64,000 nucleotides of DNA from Anoxynatronum sibiricum. Lineage in GTDB: Bacteria; Bacillota; Clostridia; Peptostreptococcales; Tindalliaceae. Each line of letters opens with the position of its first letter. Position 1 is the first letter of the stretch. A model generated the notes under the pieces. The model was not told the origin of the DNA. It searched no databases and was given only the letters and a program-made list of their open reading frames with translations. The stretch lies in the NCBI RefSeq assembly GCF_039414295.1, contig NZ_JBCITM010000020.1, positions 1 to 64,000 of the forward strand, given 5' to 3'. Shown here piece after piece: positions 26,801 through 33,427 of the stretch. The position numbers were made by a program, and so were the translations under genes.

Positions 26801-26977
26801 GGTCAAAGGATAATCGTTTAAGCGGTCGATGCCCCGGTTGTTGTCGAAAAGAATCTTTGCCCAGTTATTCAGCAAGACTTCTTCCGTTGGATTTCTCAAG
26901 ACCGTTGATTCCCACCCTTTGTGAAAGAGTGTTTCGATCAGGACTTTTTCAAAATCAGGTTCTTTGTTGAAAATCAT
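23819..26977 (-). CDS. hsdR: Type I restriction enzyme R subunit
   Basis: 1052 residues, normal for HsdR. The N-terminal PD-(D/E)XK nuclease lies around residue 150 (GDLMLLINGMPVIHIELK). The SF2 translocase shows Walker A HTTGSGKT near 297, VDEAH near 407, FTGTP, and the later helicase motif around YENIIQAFSRTNRL. A helical C-terminal domain (~800-1050) would bind the methylase core. HsdR translocates DNA toward the bound MTase and cleaves at a distance from unmethylated recognition sites. AGGAGG precedes the ATG. It is 14 bp downstream of hsdS. No frameshift or missing motif is visible. Confidence 0.95.
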   Translation of the reverse strand: MIFNKEPDFEKVLIETLFHKGWESTVLRNPTEEVLLNNWAKILFDNNRGIDRLNDYPLTSGEMQQIMEEIINLKTPLKLNGFINGRTVSIIRDNPEDTLHFGKEVSLKIYDRREIAAGQSRYQIAQQPVFKSKSNILNDRRGDLMLLINGMPVIHIELKRSGVSVSQAYHQIEKYSAEGAFTGIYSLIQIFVAMEPKETVYFANPGMDGKFNKDFYFHWADFNNEPINEWDKIASSLLSIPMAHQLIGFYTVADGSDGVLKVMRSYQYYAANAISDRVSKVSWNGHDRLGGYVWHTTGSGKTMTSFKSAQLIANSKDADKVIFLMDRIELGTQSLKEYRGFAEENEDVQATENTAVLISKLRSNDPADTLIVTSIQKMSNIKDEEEGINADDIEKMNAKRIVIIVDEAHRSTFGDMLITIKQTFTSAVFFGFTGTPIHEENQRNMNTTSTIFGDELHRYSIADGIRDKNVLGFDPYKVLTYKDKDLRHAVALERAKAATLEEVLKDPAKKDIYYKYMSSAQVKMAGYIGEDGRYVKGIEDYLPASQYQTEAHMDKVVEDITANWTTLSHGSKFHAIFATSSINDAIDYYRKIKDAIPTLKVTCLFDPTIDNNSGFAFKEDGLVEIIEDYNDRYEQEFSLKNYPKLKKDIAARLAHKKPYQYLERTPEKQLDLLIVVDQMLTGFDSKWVNTLYMDKKIRYENIIQAFSRTNRLFGPEKPFGTIRYYRAPHTMEENIKQAVKLYSGDKPIGLFVEKLEQNLNKLNAIFDEISLLFAHAGIPDFDKLPDDLAERGKFSSLFKEFNDYLEASKIQGFYWNKLIYEFSHGSGKPKTTVKMALDENDYLILALRYKELFSGGGPGEDDVPFEIDGYLTEIDTDKIDADYMNTRFEKFLRILEQDKIDPDEMRKTLDDLHKSFAMLSQEEQKYANIFLHDVERGIAVLEPGKTFRDYVTKYQFKAKNDQIKRITNYLGVDENKLRSLLAGNVTEANFNEYGRFDSLTDTVDKEKADAYFGKLERRNLKTFEVIIKAHDLLRRFVLGRGIDIEEPVEEEK

Positions 26978-26991
26978 AGTGCGAACACCTC

Positions 26992-28257
26992 CTATACGAA
27001 CATTTTTTCCAGCAGGGCGCTCTTGAGGTTTTTTAGTTTTTCTAGTTTTTGGTGTTGAAGGTTAATAATGTGATCGAGGTTGGAAAAGTATTCACCAATT
27101 ATTTGCTGTTCTTCAAAAGATGGAACTCTAATAGTTTGATTTTCAAGAGTGTTCCATTCAATATTTTTTCTACATTGGCTGGCGCCTTCTGTCGTAGCAG
27201 CCAAAAAGAAATTCTTTGTTGCATCCTTTTTTACCCATACTTGAATAAAATATGGATAACAATTATCTAAATCATAAACTTTGTACGCAGGTGAAATAAT
27301 GCCACTTTCAAAGCGTAGATTAACATTTGCATTTCCCAGATGCAAATTTTGCGCAGATAGAATAAGATTGTTTTTCTTAACCTTCAGATAGCCAATGGTA
27401 GTGCTGCCACGGAAATGACCAAATAATTCTGAGTTAAGAAACATTCCATCTATAGCACATGATAATAATGTGTCTTCATATTCTGATTCCGTCTTATCGC
27501 GTCGTTCTATAAATAACTCGCAGAACTTATGCTGTTCCCAAGCTTCCTTAAATCCAGCAAAGCGAATTTCTGGAACATCGGTCCCCTCCTTCGGGAACAT
27601 TTTTTCCAGCATGGCTTTTTTGATAGTTTTTAGCTTGTCATATTTTTGTTGCTGGAGGGTGATGAGGTTTTCGAGGTTACTAAGGTAGTCTGCTATAGAG
27701 GTTTGTTCGTATTTAGATTTTGGGTACTTTAGTATTGTGTTGCTAATCGCTGACTTTGAAATGGCTGACACTTTTGTGCCTTGAATCAATGGCAGTAATT
27801 GGTCATGATACGAATTCGAATTCATGTAGTATCCAAGATAACCACTTGAAAAAGGTCGAGTAGGTCGACACGGAATTGTGTGCAATCCAGAAACGATAGT
27901 TTGAGTGGTCAAACCAACTATCTCGCTGCATTTTCCAACTATTTCATCTTCAGCAGCGTCTGCAATAATTACATCACCATTATGCAAGAACGAAGACTTA
28001 TACTTTCTTACACAAGAATCATCTGCAATAAATGGAAGTTTTTCGTTTCTGATATCTAAGCGTTCTCCGAATTTTGTCAGTATATCTCCATAGTGAATAT
28101 TCATCGCAATTCCCGTATCAGAAATCAAATCTGCTCTGGATAATGCATTGTTTTGTAGTGTAATAAACAGATCTTTAAATTCCCGCTGCTCCCAATCATC
28201 ATTAAATCCAGCAAATCGAATATCTGGCCTTTTCCTTTCTTCTCCCATATCACTCAC
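26992..28257 (-). CDS. hsdS: Type I restriction enzyme S (specificity) subunit
   Basis: 421 residues with two target-recognition domains, each introduced by a near repeat (PDIRFAGFNDDWEQREFKDL and PEIRFAGFKEAWEQHKFCEL). Each ends in a spacer helix (NLENLITLQQQKYDKLKTIK, NLDHIINLQHQKLEKLKNLK). S subunits choose the bipartite DNA target and dock M and R. The GTG start at 28257 overlaps the hsdM stop by 8 bp; ATG 28248 is an alternative. A single complete hsdS is present, with no extra partial copy for shuffling. Confidence 0.93.
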   Translation of the reverse strand: MSDMGEERKRPDIRFAGFNDDWEQREFKDLFITLQNNALSRADLISDTGIAMNIHYGDILTKFGERLDIRNEKLPFIADDSCVRKYKSSFLHNGDVIIADAAEDEIVGKCSEIVGLTTQTIVSGLHTIPCRPTRPFSSGYLGYYMNSNSYHDQLLPLIQGTKVSAISKSAISNTILKYPKSKYEQTSIADYLSNLENLITLQQQKYDKLKTIKKAMLEKMFPKEGTDVPEIRFAGFKEAWEQHKFCELFIERRDKTESEYEDTLLSCAIDGMFLNSELFGHFRGSTTIGYLKVKKNNLILSAQNLHLGNANVNLRFESGIISPAYKVYDLDNCYPYFIQVWVKKDATKNFFLAATTEGASQCRKNIEWNTLENQTIRVPSFEEQQIIGEYFSNLDHIINLQHQKLEKLKNLKSALLEKMFV

Positions 28258-30997
28258 CCTTTAACAGCTTCTGTAACTCGCTGAGACCTTTCATGTCGTA
28301 CTCATTGCCTACCAACTCATCAATCTGGTCTGATAGTGCTGCTGCAGTCTCTTTGATCTCAGTTTCAATGGTAGCGTAGGTAACGGCATACTTTTCAGCC
28401 AGGCCTTTAATCTTGCCCGTCAGCTCATCCACCACTTCATGGGGAAGCTGTCCAATCTGCTCCACCACAGGAACAATCCACTTTTTCTCAAGGAGTTCCA
28501 AGGCCTGCACTTCTGAAAGGGATTCAATGGTTTCTTTTGTTTTTTGTTGAAGTGCTGCCGTCTCGGCTTTCACTTGGGCTTTCACTTCTTTTTCTTCCGT
28601 CATCAACCGACTTGCCTGAATGATTTTTGCTTCGAAAGAGTCTTCCGGGAACTCAAACACAGACTGAAGCTCCAGTACATAAGCGTTTACCGCTTTTTTA
28701 GCATATGTGTCGTCTTGGTTGGCTTCCATGTTGGACCAGTTCACCACATTGTTTTCGCTGATAAAAGTGAGTTTATCCGCTTTCTTGGTCAATTCCGCGT
28801 AGGCCTTAAGGGCTTCAATTTCAGGGGTTTCCACTTCAGTATAGATTTCTTTCAGTACTTCCCCCACTTCTTTGGCCACAAAACCATCACCGGAATCATT
28901 GATGGCACTTGACTCCTTGTCTTCTTCGTCTATGGACTCAAGGATTTCATCGTACTCAGCCGTTATTTCCACCAGGCGGCTTACTTTTTGTTCCAGGGCC
29001 CGGTACTCGTCTAAAAGTAGTGTCTGCTGCACAAGGTCAAAGGGGATCACACGGCCAACCCAGCCCTCCTGCACTTCCACTTCTTTTCCATCTTTTGTTT
29101 TGCTCACCATATTGGGGTCAACCCTATTGACTGCGCTGAAACCTTCCGTCTGGATGATTTCCAGGTCGATGGCGATTTTTGTCCACTCGTCATGAAGCAC
29201 CTGGTAGGCTTTGTATTGGTCCACCAGGGGCATGGGCGTGACGCGGGAAAAAATGTAATCCGTTAATACACCTTCTTCTTTCGAAGTTTTAACTTCTGCC
29301 ATGTTTGTCATGAGCTCTGTCTTTAAGTACTCATCAAAGTCTCTAAAGACACCCTCAAAATTGGAAATGTAATTCTTTACAGAATGATGGTCTATCAGGG
29401 TCTGTTCAAGGCTATCTGTGAACAGCTCGACACAAGGGCCTTCACCTTCTATAAACAAGGCTTCTCGCAGCCCAGGGAATGCTTTCCAAAATCTGTTCAG
29501 TTCATCGATTTCACTCTTGGGGATGCCACCAAACATTGAGGCATAGATATCCCATTTTTCTGCACATTCTGAGGAATCAACGTACCGGGGAATGTTCAGG
29601 TTATAGGCGTTTTCGCGGATCTTTTTCCGGCTGACTTTCTTTGAGAATTTGTCGATATCGGCTCTTGCAGCCACGGTATCGGCAACCTTTTTAATGTCTG
29701 AGGCTCGCAGCATATTGTTTTTGCCCACCTTGGCAAAGCCTTTGGAGGCGTCAATGATCAACACATCTGTATTGTCCCGTTTCTGTTTTAGCACCATGAT
29801 AATGGTGGGAATGCCTGTTCCAAAAAAGATGTTGGCCGGGAGTCCGATGATGGTGTCAATGTGGTTGCATTCAATCAGATTCTTACGGATTACACCTTCT
29901 TCCCCGCCACGGAACAGAACGCCGTGGGGCAATACGATGGTCATGATGCCGTCCCGCTTCAGATGGTACAGGTCGTGGAGTAGGAAAGCATAATCTGCTT
30001 TTGATTTTGGTGCCAGACCAAAACGTGCGTAGCGGGTGTCAGCTTCTTTATTCTTAGGATCCCAGTGCTGGGAGTAGGGAGGATTTGACACCACAGCTTC
30101 CACATAAAGAGGGTCATAGGTTTCCACTGGGTTGGCTTCATCAAAGTAAGGCCAATCATCTTCCAGGGTGTCAGCGTTACGGGTAAAGATATTGTCCACC
30201 AGGATGCCCCGCATGACCAAATTCATCCGGGTGAGGTTGTAGGTGTTCTGTTTCAGTTCCTGGGCATAGTATTTGATGTTGTTTTCACCTTCGATGTGCT
30301 TGGAAACGGCACGGCCGATGTTAATCAAGAGTGAGCCTGAACCACTGGTAGGGTCATAAATACTGATCTCCGTTTTATCTTTCAGATGGTGTGCCACGAT
30401 CTCAGACATCAAAAGTGACACTTCATGGGGGGTATAGAACTCTCCTGCTTTTTTACCAGCGTTGGCAGCAAACATGCTGATCAGGTATTCATAAATAAAC
30501 CCCAGGACATCATAATCCTGTTTTCCATCCATGGGGATGTCTTTGATGAGGTAAATAAGGTCGCTGATGGATTTGGTTCGTGAAGCAGCGCTGTCGCCCA
30601 GTTTGCTTAAGCCGGTCTCCAGGGTATTAAAGATGCTTTCAAACACCTTTTTGTGAGAGGGGTTGATGAGGCGGTTAAAGGCTGACAAGGCGTCTGTGAC
30701 ATTGGAAACGTCAAAGTCCTTTCCCATCTTGATCCAAGTGGAGAACAGGTTCCTGTAGGAAATGAAATACCCGATTCGTCCACGAACATATTTCATAACC
30801 TCAACGTCTTCTTCTGTCAGGGCTTCGATGTCTTCCTGGGTAAATCCGTTTTCCTTCAAAAATTTTAGCTCTCTGTCTGAGAGGTATTTGTAAAAGATAA
30901 AGCCCAATATGTAATCTTTGTACTCGTTTGCTTCGATCTTGGAGCGCATTTTATTGGCTGACTCCCAGATGCGATTGGCCAGTTTTTGTTTGTTCAT
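28250..30997 (-). CDS. hsdM: Type I restriction enzyme M subunit, long form
   Basis: 915 residues. The N-terminal helical domain begins KLANRIWESANKMRSKIEAN. The adenine-methylase core shows SAM motif I DPTSGSGSLLINIG near residue 219 and catalytic NPPYSQHW near 304, followed by LPHGVLFRGGEEG. A typical HsdM is 500-550 residues; here another ~350 residues rich in Glu, Lys and Ala form an extended, probably coiled-coil C-terminus (EVKAQVKAETAALQQKTKET). GGAGGG precedes the ATG. It is the first gene of the hsdM-hsdS-hsdR operon and methylates host sites for self-protection. Confidence 0.94.
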   Translation of the reverse strand: MNKQKLANRIWESANKMRSKIEANEYKDYILGFIFYKYLSDRELKFLKENGFTQEDIEALTEEDVEVMKYVRGRIGYFISYRNLFSTWIKMGKDFDVSNVTDALSAFNRLINPSHKKVFESIFNTLETGLSKLGDSAASRTKSISDLIYLIKDIPMDGKQDYDVLGFIYEYLISMFAANAGKKAGEFYTPHEVSLLMSEIVAHHLKDKTEISIYDPTSGSGSLLINIGRAVSKHIEGENNIKYYAQELKQNTYNLTRMNLVMRGILVDNIFTRNADTLEDDWPYFDEANPVETYDPLYVEAVVSNPPYSQHWDPKNKEADTRYARFGLAPKSKADYAFLLHDLYHLKRDGIMTIVLPHGVLFRGGEEGVIRKNLIECNHIDTIIGLPANIFFGTGIPTIIMVLKQKRDNTDVLIIDASKGFAKVGKNNMLRASDIKKVADTVAARADIDKFSKKVSRKKIRENAYNLNIPRYVDSSECAEKWDIYASMFGGIPKSEIDELNRFWKAFPGLREALFIEGEGPCVELFTDSLEQTLIDHHSVKNYISNFEGVFRDFDEYLKTELMTNMAEVKTSKEEGVLTDYIFSRVTPMPLVDQYKAYQVLHDEWTKIAIDLEIIQTEGFSAVNRVDPNMVSKTKDGKEVEVQEGWVGRVIPFDLVQQTLLLDEYRALEQKVSRLVEITAEYDEILESIDEEDKESSAINDSGDGFVAKEVGEVLKEIYTEVETPEIEALKAYAELTKKADKLTFISENNVVNWSNMEANQDDTYAKKAVNAYVLELQSVFEFPEDSFEAKIIQASRLMTEEKEVKAQVKAETAALQQKTKETIESLSEVQALELLEKKWIVPVVEQIGQLPHEVVDELTGKIKGLAEKYAVTYATIETEIKETAAALSDQIDELVGNEYDMKGLSELQKLLKGE

Positions 30998-31311
30998 ATT
31001 GACCCTCCTGAAACGAATTTTTTGCGTTACTATTTAAAATGTCGAGACTTCAATTATACAACGCACCATGGTCATCTCGTGTCCACTTTATCAAAAATAT
31101 CTAAATACCATTCATTATTTTCGCCATCCATCCTCAAAATCCTTTTATTTGGCGCCAAAATCAGGTCATTTTCACGAAAACCGCCCGGAGGGCATTAATT
31201 TGTCGTTTCACCCCTTCAAAGACGCTTTGTATGGAAGAGATTCGAATCACCGCCATTATGGCCATTCTATGGCCCCGGTTTTTTCAGATCTTGTTTTTTA
31301 TACCCTTCAAC
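30998..31311. other. Intergenic region upstream of hsdM
   Basis: 314 bp between hsdM and the recombinase stop, holding the hsdM ribosome-binding site and presumably its promoter. GATTCGAATC near 31238-31247 looks like a tRNA T-loop, but no tRNA cloverleaf can be built around it. No gene is seen. Confidence 0.5.
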
Positions 31312-31884
31312 CTATAAATTCAGCTCCATATAGGCATCATCCAGCTCATCCTGGTTGATCCCCAGGTAACGACGGGTAATGGATTGGTTGGAATGGTTCA
31401 GGGCTTCCATGATCAGCGGCAGGGCAATCCCCTGTTTCCAGGCCCAGTACCCCCAGGTTTTTCGTAAGGAGTGGGGCGACACAGGTTCAGGCAGTCCTAC
31501 TCTCTCCCCTGCCTCGGATAGTATCCGAAAAGCCGTGACCCGGTCAATGGGCTTGTTCCCGTACCGGCTGGTTTTTGATTGAAAAAGGTAGTCCTCCGGT
31601 TGCAGATGATTCGTTTTAATGTGTTCTTTGATGGCCGCCACAATACTCTCATTGAGTCTCACTTTTTTGAGCTTCCCGGTTTTCTGTTCTTTGATGAGGA
31701 TGTGCTTTAAGACCGTCCGGTTACTCCACACATCTTTTACCCGGAGGGACAGGATGTCACCGATCCTAAGATTACTGTTGATGCCAAAAACAAATAACAG
31801 GTAATTCCGGGTGGACTGATTTCTCAGGTACATCTTCATCATTTCGATCATTTTTTTATCTCGAATGGGCTCGGTTCGGTTCAT
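31312..31884 (-). CDS. Tyrosine recombinase, catalytic domain only
   Basis: 190 residues. The catalytic set is complete: Arg in NLRIGDILSLRVKDV, Lys in the EQKTGKLKKVRL hairpin, HxxR in SPHSLRKTWGYWAWKQ, His in ALNHSNQSITRRYL and the nucleophilic Tyr in RRYLGI. The N-terminal SAM-like core-binding domain of full integrases (~350-400 residues) is absent, as in a known short Firmicutes subgroup. It lies upstream of hsdM on the same strand and may mobilise the restriction block or invert nearby DNA. An inverted repeat sits just upstream of its start. Confidence 0.85.
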   Translation of the reverse strand: MNRTEPIRDKKMIEMMKMYLRNQSTRNYLLFVFGINSNLRIGDILSLRVKDVWSNRTVLKHILIKEQKTGKLKKVRLNESIVAAIKEHIKTNHLQPEDYLFQSKTSRYGNKPIDRVTAFRILSEAGERVGLPEPVSPHSLRKTWGYWAWKQGIALPLIMEALNHSNQSITRRYLGINQDELDDAYMELNL

Positions 31885-31904
31885 TTCTTCTCACCTCCAG
31901 TTAT

Positions 31905-31939
31905 GCAACATTATATCATAATATAAGATAATATGTTGC
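31905..31939. repeat. Inverted repeat upstream of the tyrosine recombinase
   Basis: GCAACATTATAT and ATAATATGTTGC form near-perfect arms around an AT-rich centre, starting 20 bases upstream of the recombinase ATG. It could be the recombinase binding or core site, or an operator over the promoter (the centre is TA-rich). Confidence 0.5.
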
Positions 31940-32342
31940 GTAAAAAGGCCCGCAACTTTTTGGAATCTGTGTAAGCCTTGGAAATACATAAAAGCTTATG
32001 TAACTCAATAGACATTGAGTTGCACCATTGTTTTGCGGTTATCTTTCTTTTTTGGGACTAGCTTTTTCAAAAGTGATCTGGACCTCCGCCCGATTCACAA
32101 ACGAACAGAAGGCCGTTAATTTGTCTCCGCCTTAACTCATCATCTGCTCAACACAATGGAATATCCGTAAAGCAACAACAGGATATCCGTAAATGGTCGA
32201 CTTTAATAAAAACTGATTTCTTCAGTGAGGTAACCCTCCAGCGCATCCTATTTCTCCAGTTTCTCTTCGATAGTGCCAAAGGATAAAATCCCGATGATGT
32301 ATGTGCGATCCATTGTGGCAAATGAGTATTTCAGTCTAAAAA
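31940..32342. other. Gene-poor region with a short coding remnant
   Basis: About 400 bp without an intact gene. On the minus strand near 32250-32340 a short protein-like run appears (YSFATMDRTYIIGILSFGTI, then EEKLEK and a stop), which could be the tail of a lost gene interrupted by the adjacent IS21-type element. The family is not recognised. Confidence 0.3.
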
Positions 32343-32477
32343 GGCCACTGCGTCGGCGATATTAGGCCAGTCTAACGGTGAAATCAGGCCAGCATTACCG
32401 GAACACCAAGCCATCTTATTTGCCTATAATGAAAGTAGCACAATGTTTGTGCAAACCATTAAGAGAAGTAGATGTGT

Positions 32478-32567
32478 ATGGTGAATTACAGGGAAATACT
32501 GAGGCTAAAGAGCCTGGGTTACAGCCAGCGGCAAATGGCTGCCAGTGCAATATGCGGTGAGGACTAA
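32478..32567 (+). pseudogene. IstA (IS21 transposase) N-terminal remnant
   Basis: MVNYREILRLKSLGYSQRQM followed by AASAICGED and a stop. This matches the start of IstA HTH domains (IxxLxxxGxSxRQIA). A full IstA is 400-500 residues. The break lies just before the recognition helix would continue. Confidence 0.75.
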
Positions 32568-32716
32568 AGAACTGGCAGAGGCTGATTAACAGGTTTGCGT
32601 CTATTCAAAATTGGCAAGGGCTTTCACGAGCGCAAACCAAGGGTAGTGACTGCTGAATCTTAGCGACCGCGGAGTAAGTTCCATACTTAACGCGGGTTGG
32701 CGGTAAAACAGGCAAC

Positions 32717-32798
32717 GGCCCCAAAAGGCGGGGCCTCTATGCGAGCCGGGTGCCTTGTAAAGGCAAAGCAAAGTGCACTTTGCCGGCACCCTCTCGCA
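32717..32798. other. Tandem strong hairpins inside the IS21-type element
   Basis: GGCCCC/GGGGCC (32717-32735) is followed directly by a long imperfect stem at 32739-32798, with ATGCGAG, GGGTGCC and GGCAAAG pairing in order with CTTTGCC, GGCACCC and CTCGCAT. A structured RNA, a terminator cluster or a DNA recognition structure are all possible. No T-run follows on either strand. Confidence 0.55.
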
Positions 32799-33287
32799 TT
32801 TGGCTAATTGAAAGTGCTCTTGTCTCATGGGTTTGTGTATGAAAGTGCCAAAGATCAAGTATTGTGCTGCTGTCTAGCTTTCTCTTCCGTGACACTGGCC
32901 GAATTAAGCCGATATTAATGGCCTAATCGCACCGTGAGGATGGCCTGTTTTGACCGATAACATGGCCTTATTCAACCGAAATATCCAGCAAAAGCCGTTC
33001 CTCCAAATAAGGCTCATGTACAAAAACACAGTCAGCATTAACAGCGAGAAATGTATTTTCTGATCCTGCATCCAAGGGGCGTTCACGCCACTTCTTTGGT
33101 TCATATTGCTTCTTCCTATAACCACACTTTGCATCGCTAGATCCCTCGCTCAACCTTCAATAATTGCAGCAAACCCAAAGCCGGTACTTTTTGACTTTGG
33201 GAAGGTGCCATCGTTTGCTTGGTAAAAAGGCTGAAGCAGACTGGCCATAAGGAGACGTATATTCTATACCGCTTTTCAATAAACACT

Positions 33288-33319
33288 AGAAAACACCAAA
33301 TTTTTAATAGGTGTTTTCT
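33288..33319. repeat. Inverted repeat (AGAAAACACC / GGTGTTTTCT)
   Basis: 10-bp perfect arms with an AT-rich 12-base loop in the ~275-bp gap between the IS21-type element's flank and the S-layer gene. Could be a weak terminator; no gene is seen in this gap. Confidence 0.5.
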
Positions 33320-33396
33320 GCCATTATTGATCGATGGTTTTTATTTGCCGACCCTTTCAGCCTGTCTCATCAGTATGCGTAAGCGACTACGTATAG

Positions 33397-33420
33397 ACAG
33401 CCCCAAGTTTCTGGGGCTGT
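33397..33420 (-). terminator. Hairpin downstream of the S-layer-type gene
   Basis: ACAGCCCC and GGGGCTGT pair around an 8-base loop, 8 bp beyond the stop of the SLH/beta-helix gene. A poor T-tail on the minus strand makes intrinsic termination uncertain; an mRNA-stabilising 3' hairpin is an alternative. Confidence 0.45.
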
Positions 33421-33427
33421 TTCGACT

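Larger units (their letters stand above)
32343..32974. mobile_element. Internally deleted IS21-type element
   Basis: Both ends carry tandem ~22-bp repeats in opposite orientation with the pattern GGCCA-N(6-7)-CGG-N(8)-A. Three units lie at 32343-32408; four units at ~32885-32974 read on the minus strand. Arrays of transposase-binding repeats at both ends are characteristic of IS21-family elements. Inside is only the first 29 codons of an IstA-like transposase plus about 300 bp of hairpin-rich sequence; IstB is absent. It would need a helper transposase. Confidence 0.7.

Noticed and set aside
31230..31260. GATTCGAATC resembling a tRNA T-loop upstream of hsdM
   Set aside because: The motif is only a palindrome; no acceptor, D or anticodon stems pair around it on either strand.
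26992..31884. HsdS phase-variation locus driven by the nearby tyrosine recombinase
   Set aside because: Only one hsdS is present, with no silent or inverted partial copy between it and the recombinase.
32968..33153. 61-codon minus-strand frame abutting the IS21-type repeat array
   Set aside because: No ribosome-binding site or recognisable motif, and its end is supplied by the element's repeat; it may be a disrupted gene tail but cannot be supported.
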